The notes under the pieces were generated by a model. The model was not told where the DNA came from. It saw only the letters and a program-made list of their open reading frames with translations, and made no database searches. Source: Carposina sasakii (Eukaryota; Arthropoda; Insecta; Lepidoptera; Carposinidae). From it: 64,000 bases of DNA. The position numbers and the translations under genes are program-made. The stretch spans positions 12,048,495-12,112,494 of the forward strand of contig CP053150.1 in the NCBI GenBank assembly GCA_014607495.2, written 5' to 3'. Below are positions 30,203-39,726 of this stretch, in pieces (within the stretch, counting starts at the first letter, position 1; each line of letters opens with the position of its first letter).

Positions 30203-32596
30203 AAGGGGTCAGGGGAAAAACAGCTTTTGTCACATAATGAACAAACTGAGATATTACTAATTAAAAGATAAGATCGTAATAAAATAGTGTTTTATACCCA
30301 AAATAAATAAGAAAAGTTTTTTTTATCGAAAGGATGTTTATTGTTAATGTAATTATATATTTTTTTTATTTTGACTTTTATATCAGCCAAGAGTTATAAT
30401 AAAAAATTGTGACTAAGTCAGAATAATCAGGTGAAAATCATCCTATGTCCACCAACATCAGAGGAAAAACAATCGATGTCACAACTTCACAAGGCAATCT
30501 AATTATTGTATTTAAGGTTGGAAAATAACTTTTTTGCTGTTGGTCCACAATATTTTGATAAAGACTGTATATCCAGGAATTTTGCTTTACTGATCGGTAA
30601 TATGTCCCTGTAAGCTTGGTCAGGGAGAATAAATTCTCCTGAATTAGGGATGTCTTCACAGGAAGATGAATTTACCCGTCTTCTCTTTGCATCCAGCATA
30701 ACAGAGGAAGTCCAGTGTCCATTATAGGAATCTCTGTAGAAAATGAGACGGGGATGTGTAATCTCAACTCTGATCTCACGGATAGGTCTCGAAAGAAATG
30801 GGCATGTCTTTTTGTACTTTGGTGCCAAAAACTTGGTCCAAGATCGGACTAAAGGCTGATCAACATCAATAACTCGAAATGGTGTAGGTTTTAGCCTTGA
30901 CTCGGACACTACTTTTCTCCAATCATCTGGTGTTTCACATGGAGCCTTCTGATTTATAAGTGCCATGTTTTTGTCACATTCTAGGTACGAATGACCTCGA
31001 ATCGGGAATACCATTTTTATCACATCTAAACGTTTGGTTGTGTGAACCACATAGTGTATAAATCTGAACATGCAATAATTTTTATTTTGCCCACCGCATG
31101 AATCACAGAATATTACTAACTCTCTGACATTCGCATTGAGTTTTGTAAAGATATAATGATGTAGGAAAGAACAAACTTCATCTGCTCCTTTTTTAGCTAT
31201 GGTCTCATCGTAGCAGTAAAAATAAGAATCTGAAGAAGCCAGGGCGTGAATGTTAAATGAATCGAAGGTGAGCTGTCTCTTATAGTAGGTCTCGTTACTG
31301 GTTATGTTAGGCATGCTTAAATTCTTTTGATAATCCATGGCGATAGCCTCTCTTTTCAATGAAGATTGACAGTGAATCCTGCTTTCTCTTTTTTTGCGAT
31401 AAAATGTCTCTGCCTTTATCTTGTGTACTTTATTTTCAGATTCTAAATCTTTTATCTTCTTTTCAATAATATACTTTTCTTCACTGTTAGATACACTCTT
31501 CAAATCTACTTCTAAGCCCTTCAATTTAGCCTTAAATTCATCACAATTTCCGCATGTATCTGACCTCGGATATCCAAAACCAATATTGAAATTATTAACA
31601 AAAATAGATCTGTATGACTCATAGGACAATAAATCTTTGTATTGAAACAAATTGTACATTTTTTTTACATTTAATTCTTCAGGAAGATATATTTTTGAGG
31701 ATTCATGTAGGCTGTAATGGCTTTTACGGCCACGAAAGGACCTAATGTGCTCCATTACTTTATTTTTCACATCTTCTGTGAGCTTCCTTGGCCTGTTGTT
31801 GTGCTTGCCTCGCATATCTAATGGCGCGTTTCCAGTCTCTTGCAAAGACTTCTTCAGAGTTTTTAACCTTGTTGAGAAATGCCATGTATAGCCATGAATG
31901 CTTTAAAGCAAACTGGAACATCTTTCGTTTGAGTGTTGTCTGTGATTCTAACCCGGTATACATAGGTTGCTGAATGTAAATTTGCATCGTCTTCGGCTTT
32001 TCTTGGACGCCTTCGTTGTACCTCATAAACTGTGATGAGACCACACAAATATAAATTTTGGTCATCACGGGTCTGCATGAGATTAAAATCTCTTAGAATT
32101 TTGTTTCTTTGATCTAGATTTACCACATCAAAACACTTGTACCGCTTACAATAACAATTTTCTCCCATCTCATGACTTTGTACTTTTATCTTCTTGTTAA
32201 CTTCTGATATTCGACCGAAAGTTTTTCTCTTTTTACTAGACTTTTCACACCTCAAAACATTACACTCTTCGTCAGACATTTTGCGTAAAAAACTCACAAT
32301 TCCTGTAATTTGGAGCGCTCTTGGAAACGAAAGAAAATATCAAAAATTATAACCTTAAAGTCTTATGTCACTGTCATAGTCGACCATGGACAACGGTTGT
32401 TTTTTTCCTGAACGGTTCTGACATCGGATGTTTTTTCCCTGTACCGATATTTTAAAAGCTTAAAAGCGCAATGACTATGAATGTTATTGCCCTGTTTGTT
32501 TTGACAGAACATAGCGACAGATATAACCATTCAGACTGCATTGCCAGTTGAAAAAAATTAAAAATGTGACAAAAGTTGTTTTTCCCCTGACCCCTT
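30203..32596 (-). mobile_element. DDE-type DNA transposon with 6-bp TSD
   Basis: A 2394-bp element with TIRs of about 33 bp that differ at one base: the left end starts AAGGGGTCAGGGGAAAAACA and the right end is its complement, ending TTCCCCTGACCCCTT. The perfect duplication CATTTG is at 30197-30202 and 32597-32602. A single protein runs across most of the interior on the minus strand. The repeat it landed in has an unoccupied relative at 42263-42480 with a single CATTTG, which confirms both ends. I do not assign a superfamily; a 6-bp duplication is unlike mariner, hAT or piggyBac. Confidence 0.92.
30499..32297 (-). pseudogene. Transposase-like protein, one frameshift
   Basis: Two frames, 31863-32297 (144 residues) and 30499-31845 (448 residues), join if one base is restored near 31860, where the first frame stops after HGISQQG. 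Together they give about 590 residues, matching a large family of multi-copy insect proteins usually annotated as uncharacterised. Visible in the second frame: a Cys pair CGNCDEF near residue 103, a helical coiled-coil-like stretch at 110-165, then a probable RNase-H-like core with acidic residues in TFDSFNIH (about 194), VIFCDSCGGQNKN (about 245) and YLECDKN (about 285). That core and the TIRs make it the element's transposase, by inference. Apart from the one base it is intact. It may be a genuine mutation or a sequencing error. Confidence 0.82.
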
Positions 32597-32602
32597 CATT
32601 TG

Positions 32603-32665
32603 TTAAATGCGTTGTTTTTTATTAATTTTGTTAAACTTATGTACACTGGGAGTTTTTACAAATAC
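32603..32665 (+). repeat. Dispersed repeat, right part
   Basis: Continuation of the repeat interrupted at 30202: GTTAAATGC ... TACACTGGGAGTTTTTACAA matches 42263-42318 in reverse orientation. Confidence 0.8.
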
Positions 32666-32774
32666 CATTATGTATTAGATACTCGATGTATTAGATTTTT
32701 TTTTAGCTATTTTCTGTTAGCACCAATCTTTTAACCGTGGTGAACTTAATCTCTAAGCATTTGGATAAAGGCAT

Positions 32775-34040
32775 GCAATTTTGACTTTAAAAAGGCATTC
32801 GATCGCGTGGATAACGATGTGCTCCTAATCAAACTACGCGACATAGGTTTCTCGCCAAAGATGGTTAGATTTTTTACAGACTATCTGCGCGATCGACAAC
32901 AGTTTGTCCGGCATGGTTGCTACGTCTCTGCTCCATATCACACCGGTCTGGAGTGACTCTGGGTTCAATATCCCTCCTATTTGGAATAATGATTAATAAC
33001 CTAGAGCTGGTCCTAAAGCACTGAAAGTGTCTGCTCTATGCCAACGATCTAAAGTTGGTGTACGCACTTGAACAAAAAGCTGACTGTGAGTCTTTACAAG
33101 AGGAAATCAACTCGGTATACCAGTGGAGCCATAGAAACAAGCTCCTATTTAACACATCCAAGTGCTGTGTTATGACTACTTATGACCTTCGGCCGCAAGC
33201 GCCGACCTTTGGATGGTCAGTATACTCTTGGAGTAGAGCTAATTAAACGCGTCACCTCCATGAGGGACTTGGGAGTTGTATTCGACGACCGCCTCACATT
33301 TCACGAGCATATGAAAAAACTTGCTAGAAGCAAGCTGTTTTCGGACTCTGGGCTTTGTGATCCGAAACTGCCGAGAGTTTGGGGATCCCAGGGTTATTAA
33401 ACTCGTATATACCGCCTTGGTAAGGAGTAAGATAGAGAGCTCGTCTATAGTGTGGAATCCGTATGAGTGTACTTACGCCCTGCTTCTATAGAAGGTCCAG
33501 AAGGCTTTCCTAAGATTTCTCTACAAGAAAACGTACGGGTATTACCCTTTCCTTTACCCTACAAAATTTCTACAAGGAGCCTTGGGTTTCAACTCTCTGG
33601 AAGTAAGGCGTAACCACAACCTCATGTTGACAGTCTGTAATGCTTTGCGTGGCGACTCCGATTGTCCGGTACTTGTCGAGCAGCTGGTAAGACTGTTTGT
33701 CCCCGATGTCCCTAAGATTAGCCTTAGACCTCGCCGGCACGCGCTGCTGGCCGTCCCGCCAGCGCGTACGGTAGCTCACAGAAACTCGCCACTTCTCCGC
33801 GCATTAACAATGCTAAATGCACTCTTGGTATCAGCACCAGAGTGTGATCTGTTTATGAGTACATGGCCGTCTGTGAGTCGTGAGTGTCTGAGATACTGTG
33901 AGATGGTGAATGCGTGAGCATGAATGCCTATTTTTTATGCACATTATAATTGTTAAAGTTATCATAATATCTACATTTCAAGGCGCATTGGCGCAAGCTG
34001 TAATGCTTTGTAATATGGTTGTTATTATAAATATATAAAT
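32775..34040 (+). pseudogene. Degenerate non-LTR retrotransposon (LINE) RT
   Basis: A 5'-truncated LINE. It begins within the reverse transcriptase (FKKAFDRVDNDVLL near 32790), with the active site changed to YANDLKLV near 33040 where YADD is expected. Thumb and C-terminal pieces follow: HRNKLLFNTSKC, VTSMRDLGVVFDDRLTFHEH, and a final frame 33582-33917 ending in ECDLFMSTWPSVSRECL. Several frameshifts and stops are present. A short 3' UTR (TTTCAAGGCGCATTGG) runs to an A-rich end near 34040. The motifs suit the jockey-like branch, but clade assignment is not certain. The related tail at 14850-15100 belongs to the same family. Confidence 0.87.
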
Positions 34041-34289
34041 TTAAAAAAATGTATGCAGGAACATCGATAATGTACTTATATACACATAGTAATTGGTGTC
34101 AACTATTTGATGCAATGCACTTTACGCACTCTACAATCATGTCTTGATTTTAGTTTTTAATTGAACACTATTTCACTTATCTGCATATCTATCGATACGA
34201 TACTCGATATGGTGGATATCGAAGCAAAACTTTTCGATATATTTGTCAATTATCTATCCTTATAAATTTTGACATTGACACTTAAAGAC

Positions 34290-34510
34290 GATTTTTTTTG
34301 TTTAGTTTATCCCGAAGAAAAGGCAAGGGGAACTAAGCCCATACAGCCATTGTCTTTAGTAAATGATTTCTGAATTTATGGCGGATGATGAATGGAAATG
34401 TCGGGAAAATGCTCAAGAATGGGTGTAAAATTAATAAAGATTAAAAAGAATTGCAGAAACAACTTACATGAGCCCATGAAGAGATCGTATTCCGACTAAA
34501 GTTTTACTTA
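34290..34510 (-). mobile_element. Unrecognised retroposon, truncated minus copy
   Basis: Reads on the minus strand from ACTTTAGTCGGAATACGATC to GGATAAACTAAAC plus an A run (T run at 34289-34301 on the plus strand). About the 3' half of the family, 5'-truncated. Confidence 0.85.
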
Positions 34511-35015
34511 CTCTTAGCATTCATCTGAGCTCTTAGCTTACCTGTAGAAGATAATGTAGCTTGTATCTACAGCAAGTCACGTCACTGGCAGCAAGCAATA
34601 ATAAATCTATGACAGCAAGACAAAAGGTACATACAGACGTCCTTGATTGAATCACTGAAAACTGCCCGCATACTGCGATGAAATTTAATTTAGTTAGATT
34701 ACCAAGGACCCCATCGTCGTATTTCATTTTTAGCCTTGCTGGAACGCCACCACTTCTCTTCTATTCTTTTATAACATTTATTCTAGATCCTAATTATTAC
34801 CTTAGAGTAAAGAATGGTTATTACCAGAGTATAGGTATAGTGTTCTGTGATTATTACAAAATAGGTAGCTATGGACCTACTTTAATACAATTTATAAAAT
34901 CAAAAATCATAAGTCAACTTGATAACAAACATCACTCAGTTTGTTTTTTGATAACTTCTGTAATTTTTTTGGAGCTTTAAATTTTATTAGCTCTTTAACA
35001 ACTTAAAATATCAGG
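34511..35015. other. Upstream region of TOMM40-like gene
   Basis: No repeats recognised. A 100-codon ORF at 34678-34980 ends 36 bp before the next start codon; it is hydrophobic and unlike any family that I know, so it is treated as 5' flanking sequence. Confidence 0.4.
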
Positions 35016-38000
35016 ATGGATAAAAATGAACCATCCACTAAATATTTCCTGTCATTCTCTTTATCAAATTTACTGAAATTGAATCTTTTTGACACTATTT
35101 ACGCCAAATCCAACTCAGACCAAACGTGTTCCCCTAGAAAGGAGCTCCCTGAATGCTCTAGAAGAGAAATACCAGAATATCCTCCAAAGGAGTCCCCTCG
35201 AAAGGATGATTCACACATTATGCAGGGCAGTGGAGATGCACCAACAGGCTATAAATGTAAATGTAACTCCCCTGAATCGACCAAGTGTACTGCTGGAGAT
35301 AGAGGCAAGACTGGTGCCGGCGTGACCGGCTCCCGTGCGGGACGCGTGTGCGGCAAGGACCAGGCGGCTTTGCCCACCGGAGCTCTCAATCCGGGCCTTT
35401 TACGCTTCATCCATAGTGGTGCCCGATACAGATTGCCGCAATGTTTCGAAGGAGCATGCATATCAGTTAAACAGGGGCCAAAAAATAACTGGCTAATGGG
35501 CCACTCATTATCCTTCAGTTCAGTATCTCCTGGAGGATATAAGATGTTGCTCTCATACGTAGATAAGAAGAAGCCGACAGCTCTTCCGTACTTTGTAATG
35601 GAGGCTGCCCCTGGAGGTCAAATGAGCTGCGAGTTACGTGTGGGCCCTACGCCAAGCACGAGGGCGACATTAGTGGCCCAGGTCGCGGATGGCGAATTCT
35701 ACAGTTTTGAAAGCATTTTGGACGCATATTTCAATACCTTCACAGCGTCGATTATTGCTGTCAACAAAGAGTTTATTGCTCTACATTACTTGCAGGTATT
35801 TTGATATGAACTATTACGATTAATAATATAGATGGTAGGTATAGCAGTTGATTTTCGCAGAACGTGCGTGCACAAATTGAACTGATTTTAACTCTAACTA
35901 CTTCTGCACAGTCTATAACGGAGCGCCTATCGCTTGGCGCGGAGCTGGTAGCGCGGTCCCAGGCCGTGGAGCTGAGCTCAGCGTCGGGGGCGCTCCGCTG
36001 GACGTCTCACTACAACTCCGTGAGCGCCACGCTCGGCAACCGCGGCCTGGACCTGTGCTGCGCGAGGGCCCTTACTCCGTATCTTACTGTTGCTGCTATG
36101 TTGGAGGTACTTTTGATCGTTTGTCTGTTAATTGAAGGTAAACGTACCGATATAATAAGTAATTAATTATCTATTATATTAGTTGTATTCGTTGTATTTT
36201 ACCTATCTACTTTACTACGACACGCTACGAATTTCGTAGACCACTAACGTAGCTAACTAATATTTTAGGATATCTACTCGTTTTTACTTCAGAAACTACA
36301 TATTGTGGATGACAGCCAGGCAAATACTGAAATGCTGAATAAGTACCATTGTATTAAGTTTTAAATGCATTTTTAATTTGATTATCAGTAATGTATCCTG
36401 TGCTGTGACTAGTTAAATGGGCTTATTTGTTATTGTTTGATACATTGCTGGTTTTAGGATCACTTGTAACTCTCCATCAGGGTTGATCAGTTAGTTAAAT
36501 TTAGTTTTAAAGTTATTTTCTAATGCCTTATTAAAGAAACTAAACTATTTTTTTCCTGAAAATAAAAACAAAAAAAGACGAAAAATTTTGGAATTTTCCT
36601 GTGAAAATTTTCTGTGGTTTCCGACTCAGAATAATGGCCAGAAGTCACCATATCAATATTATGCCTGGTTGTCACAAACACCCTGTATAATATGCTTTTC
36701 ATATGTCCTACACAATTAGGTAAAGTGGGTAAGATGCCTTAACTAGAAAACTAAGTAAGTACCTACCTATTAGTAGGTGCAACCAGTGCAATTTAGATAA
36801 TTTTTTTAAAACGAAAAACCGACTTCCTCCCAAAACTCGAGCTTACTAAAGTAAAATTTTACTTAAGGGAAAATATATATTGCGTTAAGTCGTGTACGAC
36901 GTTTAGAAGTCATAATATTGTCAGATTTATATGCCAGCAAATGATTAAATAGGCCACATGACAAAAGAGAGAAATGACTAGGCTTAGAAACTTTACGTCT
37001 GACAATATATAAGCAACATATAATTACACTCCTTCTTCCCAATCATTTGGGGTCGGTACAATATGTAGGTACTCTTCTTTCAGTCATTCCTATTATCCGT
37101 CATCTCGTTATTCTCATGTCTACCTCTTCCTCTATAACCATCTTACTTCGGACACGGCTTAACGCAACATATAATTACACGACTTAACACAATTATCTTC
37201 ATCTTCATAAGCCTATTGCAGTCCACTACTGGACGTAGGCCTCCCCCTGCAATAGGGGGATTTTGTTACTAAAAAGTTCCACTACCTGGTTTTCGGCGGT
37301 TCCATCATCAGACCCTCGTTTCCTTTATATTACGTGTAGCTGACCAAAATTCTCTATAAAAATCTAAAAACGGACTACTCGTGCCTATTATATTTGAGGA
37401 TATCCCTAGATTCCTTAGAGATTCCATCATCAGATGTTATGTTTTATATGTAGGTGACCAAAACGTTCAGTAAAAGTGTAAAAACAGACTACATGTGCCT
37501 ACAATATTTGAGGATTGCCCTCGATTTCTCCAAGAACCCGTCATCAGATCCTGATGTGGTGAATATGGGACCAACCTGGAAGTATACCATGACCAACTAT
37601 AAAAAAAAAATTAATCGGTTCATAAATGACGGAGTTCTGAGGTAACACACATAAAAAATAAAAATAAAAAACATACAGACGTATTGATAACCTCTCTTTT
37701 TGAAGTCGGTTAAAAAGAGAAATTTAATAATGTTCCGGGGGATGTAAATTTAATATGCATAATATAAATAATAAATACAAAAATTTATACCGAAGTGAAT
37801 CCAGAGAGACCCCAGAACAAGAACATAATTTATAGTTTCTAACTAGTGGACGCCCGCGACTCTGTCCGCGTGGACTGCAGAAAAAAATAAAATGTCGAAA
37901 TTATCCGGGATAAAAACATCTTCCCGGGATAAAAAAGTAACCTATATGTTAAGTGGGACCTTTTAAAATATATTCCTGAAAACTGAATCGGAATCGGTCC

Positions 38001-38926
38001 AGTCGTTTCTGAGATTAGCGTGCACAAACATCGATCCGTTACAATTTTATTACATGTAATAGATAATAGATAGATACGAGTAGATAGATACAGGGTGGTT
38101 TTTGGTCGTCAACGTTCCCGAAAACTACGGAATCTCCTCATCATCACGATCATTTTTCTCCATGGAAGCATACCTGGGAAGTGTCTGGTTTCCAAAATAT
38201 TAGGGTCCAAAGTTGAGTAAATAGACTGCGTTTTTCTGCATAAATGCACATAGACGCGCGTAGCAGGATTGTTTTCACGAAAAATAATTAATATCTGTCT
38301 ATAAAAAAACTAACATAAACACTAGACACTATAAATTTCGCACGATCAAGGAATTTAAAAATTTAAAAAAAAAAAAAATATTTTTTTCCCAGCATTTTTT
38401 TTGGCATAAACTTACTTTATTTTATGTATAGAATACGTACCCTTCGTTAAAGCTGGCCACAAAAAAACATCCTGTATATTTAGGTACTATGTGCCTGTCT
38501 TTATTTATCCCTACTCGTTACGTCGTCTGTTCGCATAAAATATACTCTCTGTTTCCGCCATTATGATCGTTTCACCGACTATAAAGATAAAGGCTAGTAG
38601 TACTCGAAATAAGAGACTTGCCTATTTTAAACGCCAAAAATGTAAGATAATGATTGATATGACCATTTATGCAGCTCTTCAAAAACCCTTATTATCCTTA
38701 GGTGGGCTTCGCAGTGCGCCGAGCGGTGGCCACGCTAGCATACGAGTGGCAGGCTGAGGACTGGACAGTGCGGGCCTCTCTGGACTCGGACGGCCTGGTT
38801 GGGGCCACTCTTCACCGGGCCCTAGGCGGCCAACGGGCCCAACTGGCCTGCGCCCTCTCAGCTTTATACAACCATCCAAATGACAAGTTTAGACTGGGCT
38901 TCGGTGTTACCGCCGCCATTATTTAG
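35016..38926 (+). CDS. TOMM40-like: Divergent TOM40-like import channel
   Basis: Three exons: 35016-35795, 35912-36106, 38702-38926, all phase 0, giving 399 residues. Tom40 is the beta-barrel pore of the mitochondrial outer membrane through which nuclear-encoded precursors enter. Family hallmarks: LNPGLLRFIHSGA and CFEGACISVKQG at the start of the barrel, HSLSFSSVSPGGY, the intermediate strands, and the C-terminal DSDGLVGATLHR followed by LSALYNHPNDKFRLGFGVT, which resembles the beta-signal end of Tom40. The first about 120 residues are unlike normal Tom40: rich in Ser, Pro, Lys and Cys with no clear order. The barrel is also diverged, so this looks like a paralog and not the housekeeping gene. 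The last intron is 2.6 kb and full of repeats. The start is the first ATG; no upstream exon is needed. Confidence 0.85.
36298..36685. mobile_element. TIR element (GACAGCCAGGCAAATA), copy 1
   Basis: Left arm GATGACAGCCAGGCAAATAC and right arm TATGCCTGGTTGTCACAAAC with terminal CACCCTG before TA. Shares interior with 40147-40832. Left end decayed. It lies in the TOMM40-like intron 2. Confidence 0.75.
36805..37710. repeat. Composite repeat bounded by AACCGACTTC
   Basis: Ends with short inverted arms (GAAAAACCGACTTC ... GAAGTCGGTTAAAA). The interior has diverged direct repeats near 37330-37550 (ACCAAAA, AAAAACGGACTAC / AAAAACAGACTAC, ATATTTGAGGAT). Embedded are a minus-strand LINE tail (37022-37190) and a short repeat with TTGCAGTCCACTACTGGACG (37205-37262). 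A 63-codon ORF inside (37454-37645) is part of the repeat. Confidence 0.6.
37022..37190 (-). pseudogene. LINE 3' end fragment
   Basis: Reverse complement resembles 12960-13100: a GAGGTAGACATGAGAA block, ATGACGGATAATAGGAATGA and TTGTACCGACCCCAAATGAT. Non-coding remnant. Confidence 0.7.
37843..38063 (-). mobile_element. Small Helitron, minus strand, copy 3
   Basis: On the minus strand starts TCTATTACATGTAATAAAAT and ends in a GC-rich segment, GTCGCGGGCGTCCACTAG, followed by T. Same interior as copies 1 and 2. Confidence 0.8.
38091..38474. mobile_element. TA-target element (CAGGGTGATTTTTGG), copy 1
   Basis: A 384-bp element between TA dinucleotides, beginning CAGGGTGGTTTTTGGTCG and ending AAAAAACATCCTG; the inverted ends are short (about 14 bp). 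Other copies: 41836-42201, 46287-46674, 55662-56265. No ORF. Confidence 0.85.
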
Positions 38927-39133
38927 GTTGAAAGATACCGCGTGTTAGCCATACCATGCCTGTGGCTAATATTTGTAAGGAACAATCTTCCAGGTGCACT
39001 TTAAATTGACCTTTCCGTGATTAAACTGTGATTGAATTTTATATACATATATCTACCTACTTATTAGCTAATTGTACCTAACTCACCTATTGTTATACTA
39101 CATAGTTTCTAGTTTTATTGTATAACTGTTTAA

Positions 39134-39178
39134 AATAAATAATTGTTAAAGATATGATATGTAACTATTTAAAATAAA
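39134..39178 (+). promoter_or_regulatory. Tandem poly(A) signals, TOMM40-like gene
   Basis: Two AATAAA hexamers (39134-39139 and 39173-39178) lie in a 39-bp imperfect tandem duplication (TTTAAAATAAA ... AATTGTTAAAGATAT), about 210 bp after the TOMM40-like stop codon. Confidence 0.6.
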
Positions 39179-39419
39179 GAATTGTTAAAGATATACCTTG
39201 ATGTATATTTTTTTCATGTAGCTGCATAGGTACCAGCAATCTTACCTGGCTGCTAAGGTAAATAGCTGTTTCTTCCCTGTATTCCCGTTGGCCTCATGAT
39301 TTTGTCCCCATCATCTTCCTATAGCACTAACCACTGATCACAATAGACCATTACACGCAAATCACTGCTGAAATGTACGAGTGTACTACACAGGGGTGTC
39401 GTTGAATTAAAGATTCATC

Positions 39420-39726
39420 GGCTACATGACGATAATGTAGGCGTGTTACATACGACACGACGCGACGTGGCTCCGCGCTCACACTGGGCGTGCGCCTGCG
39501 CGAGATATAGGCGGGGCCTAACACCGCCCTAGAATTCAATGCACACAAAATCAAACTTTGGAGTAACCAACGTAAAGTTCGTATTAGAATAGGTACTGAA
39601 ACATAACTTAGTATGGGCGTAAACACCGCCTCAAAAGCGTTAATATGTCGAGCGTGTCGATAGTCGTGGGGTTTGTGCAGTGCTGAGGGGTGGTCGCCCC
39701 GGCCGCGAGTTGGTGCAGTGATGGTG
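39420..39726 (+). promoter_or_regulatory. CpG-rich upstream region of Shox
   Basis: CG-rich blocks (CGACACGACGCGACG, GGGCGTGCGCCTGCGCG, GGCGGGGCC) lie just upstream of the Shox start and contrast with the AT-rich surroundings. Likely promoter/5' UTR by position. No transcription start can be fixed. Confidence 0.45.

Noticed and set aside
34678..34980. 100-codon ORF just upstream of the TOMM40-like gene
   Set aside because: No family resemblance, no splice link needed, and composition typical of AT-rich chance ORFs.
37454..37645. 63-codon ORF in the TOMM40-like intron
   Set aside because: Lies wholly inside a repeat with tandem internal units.
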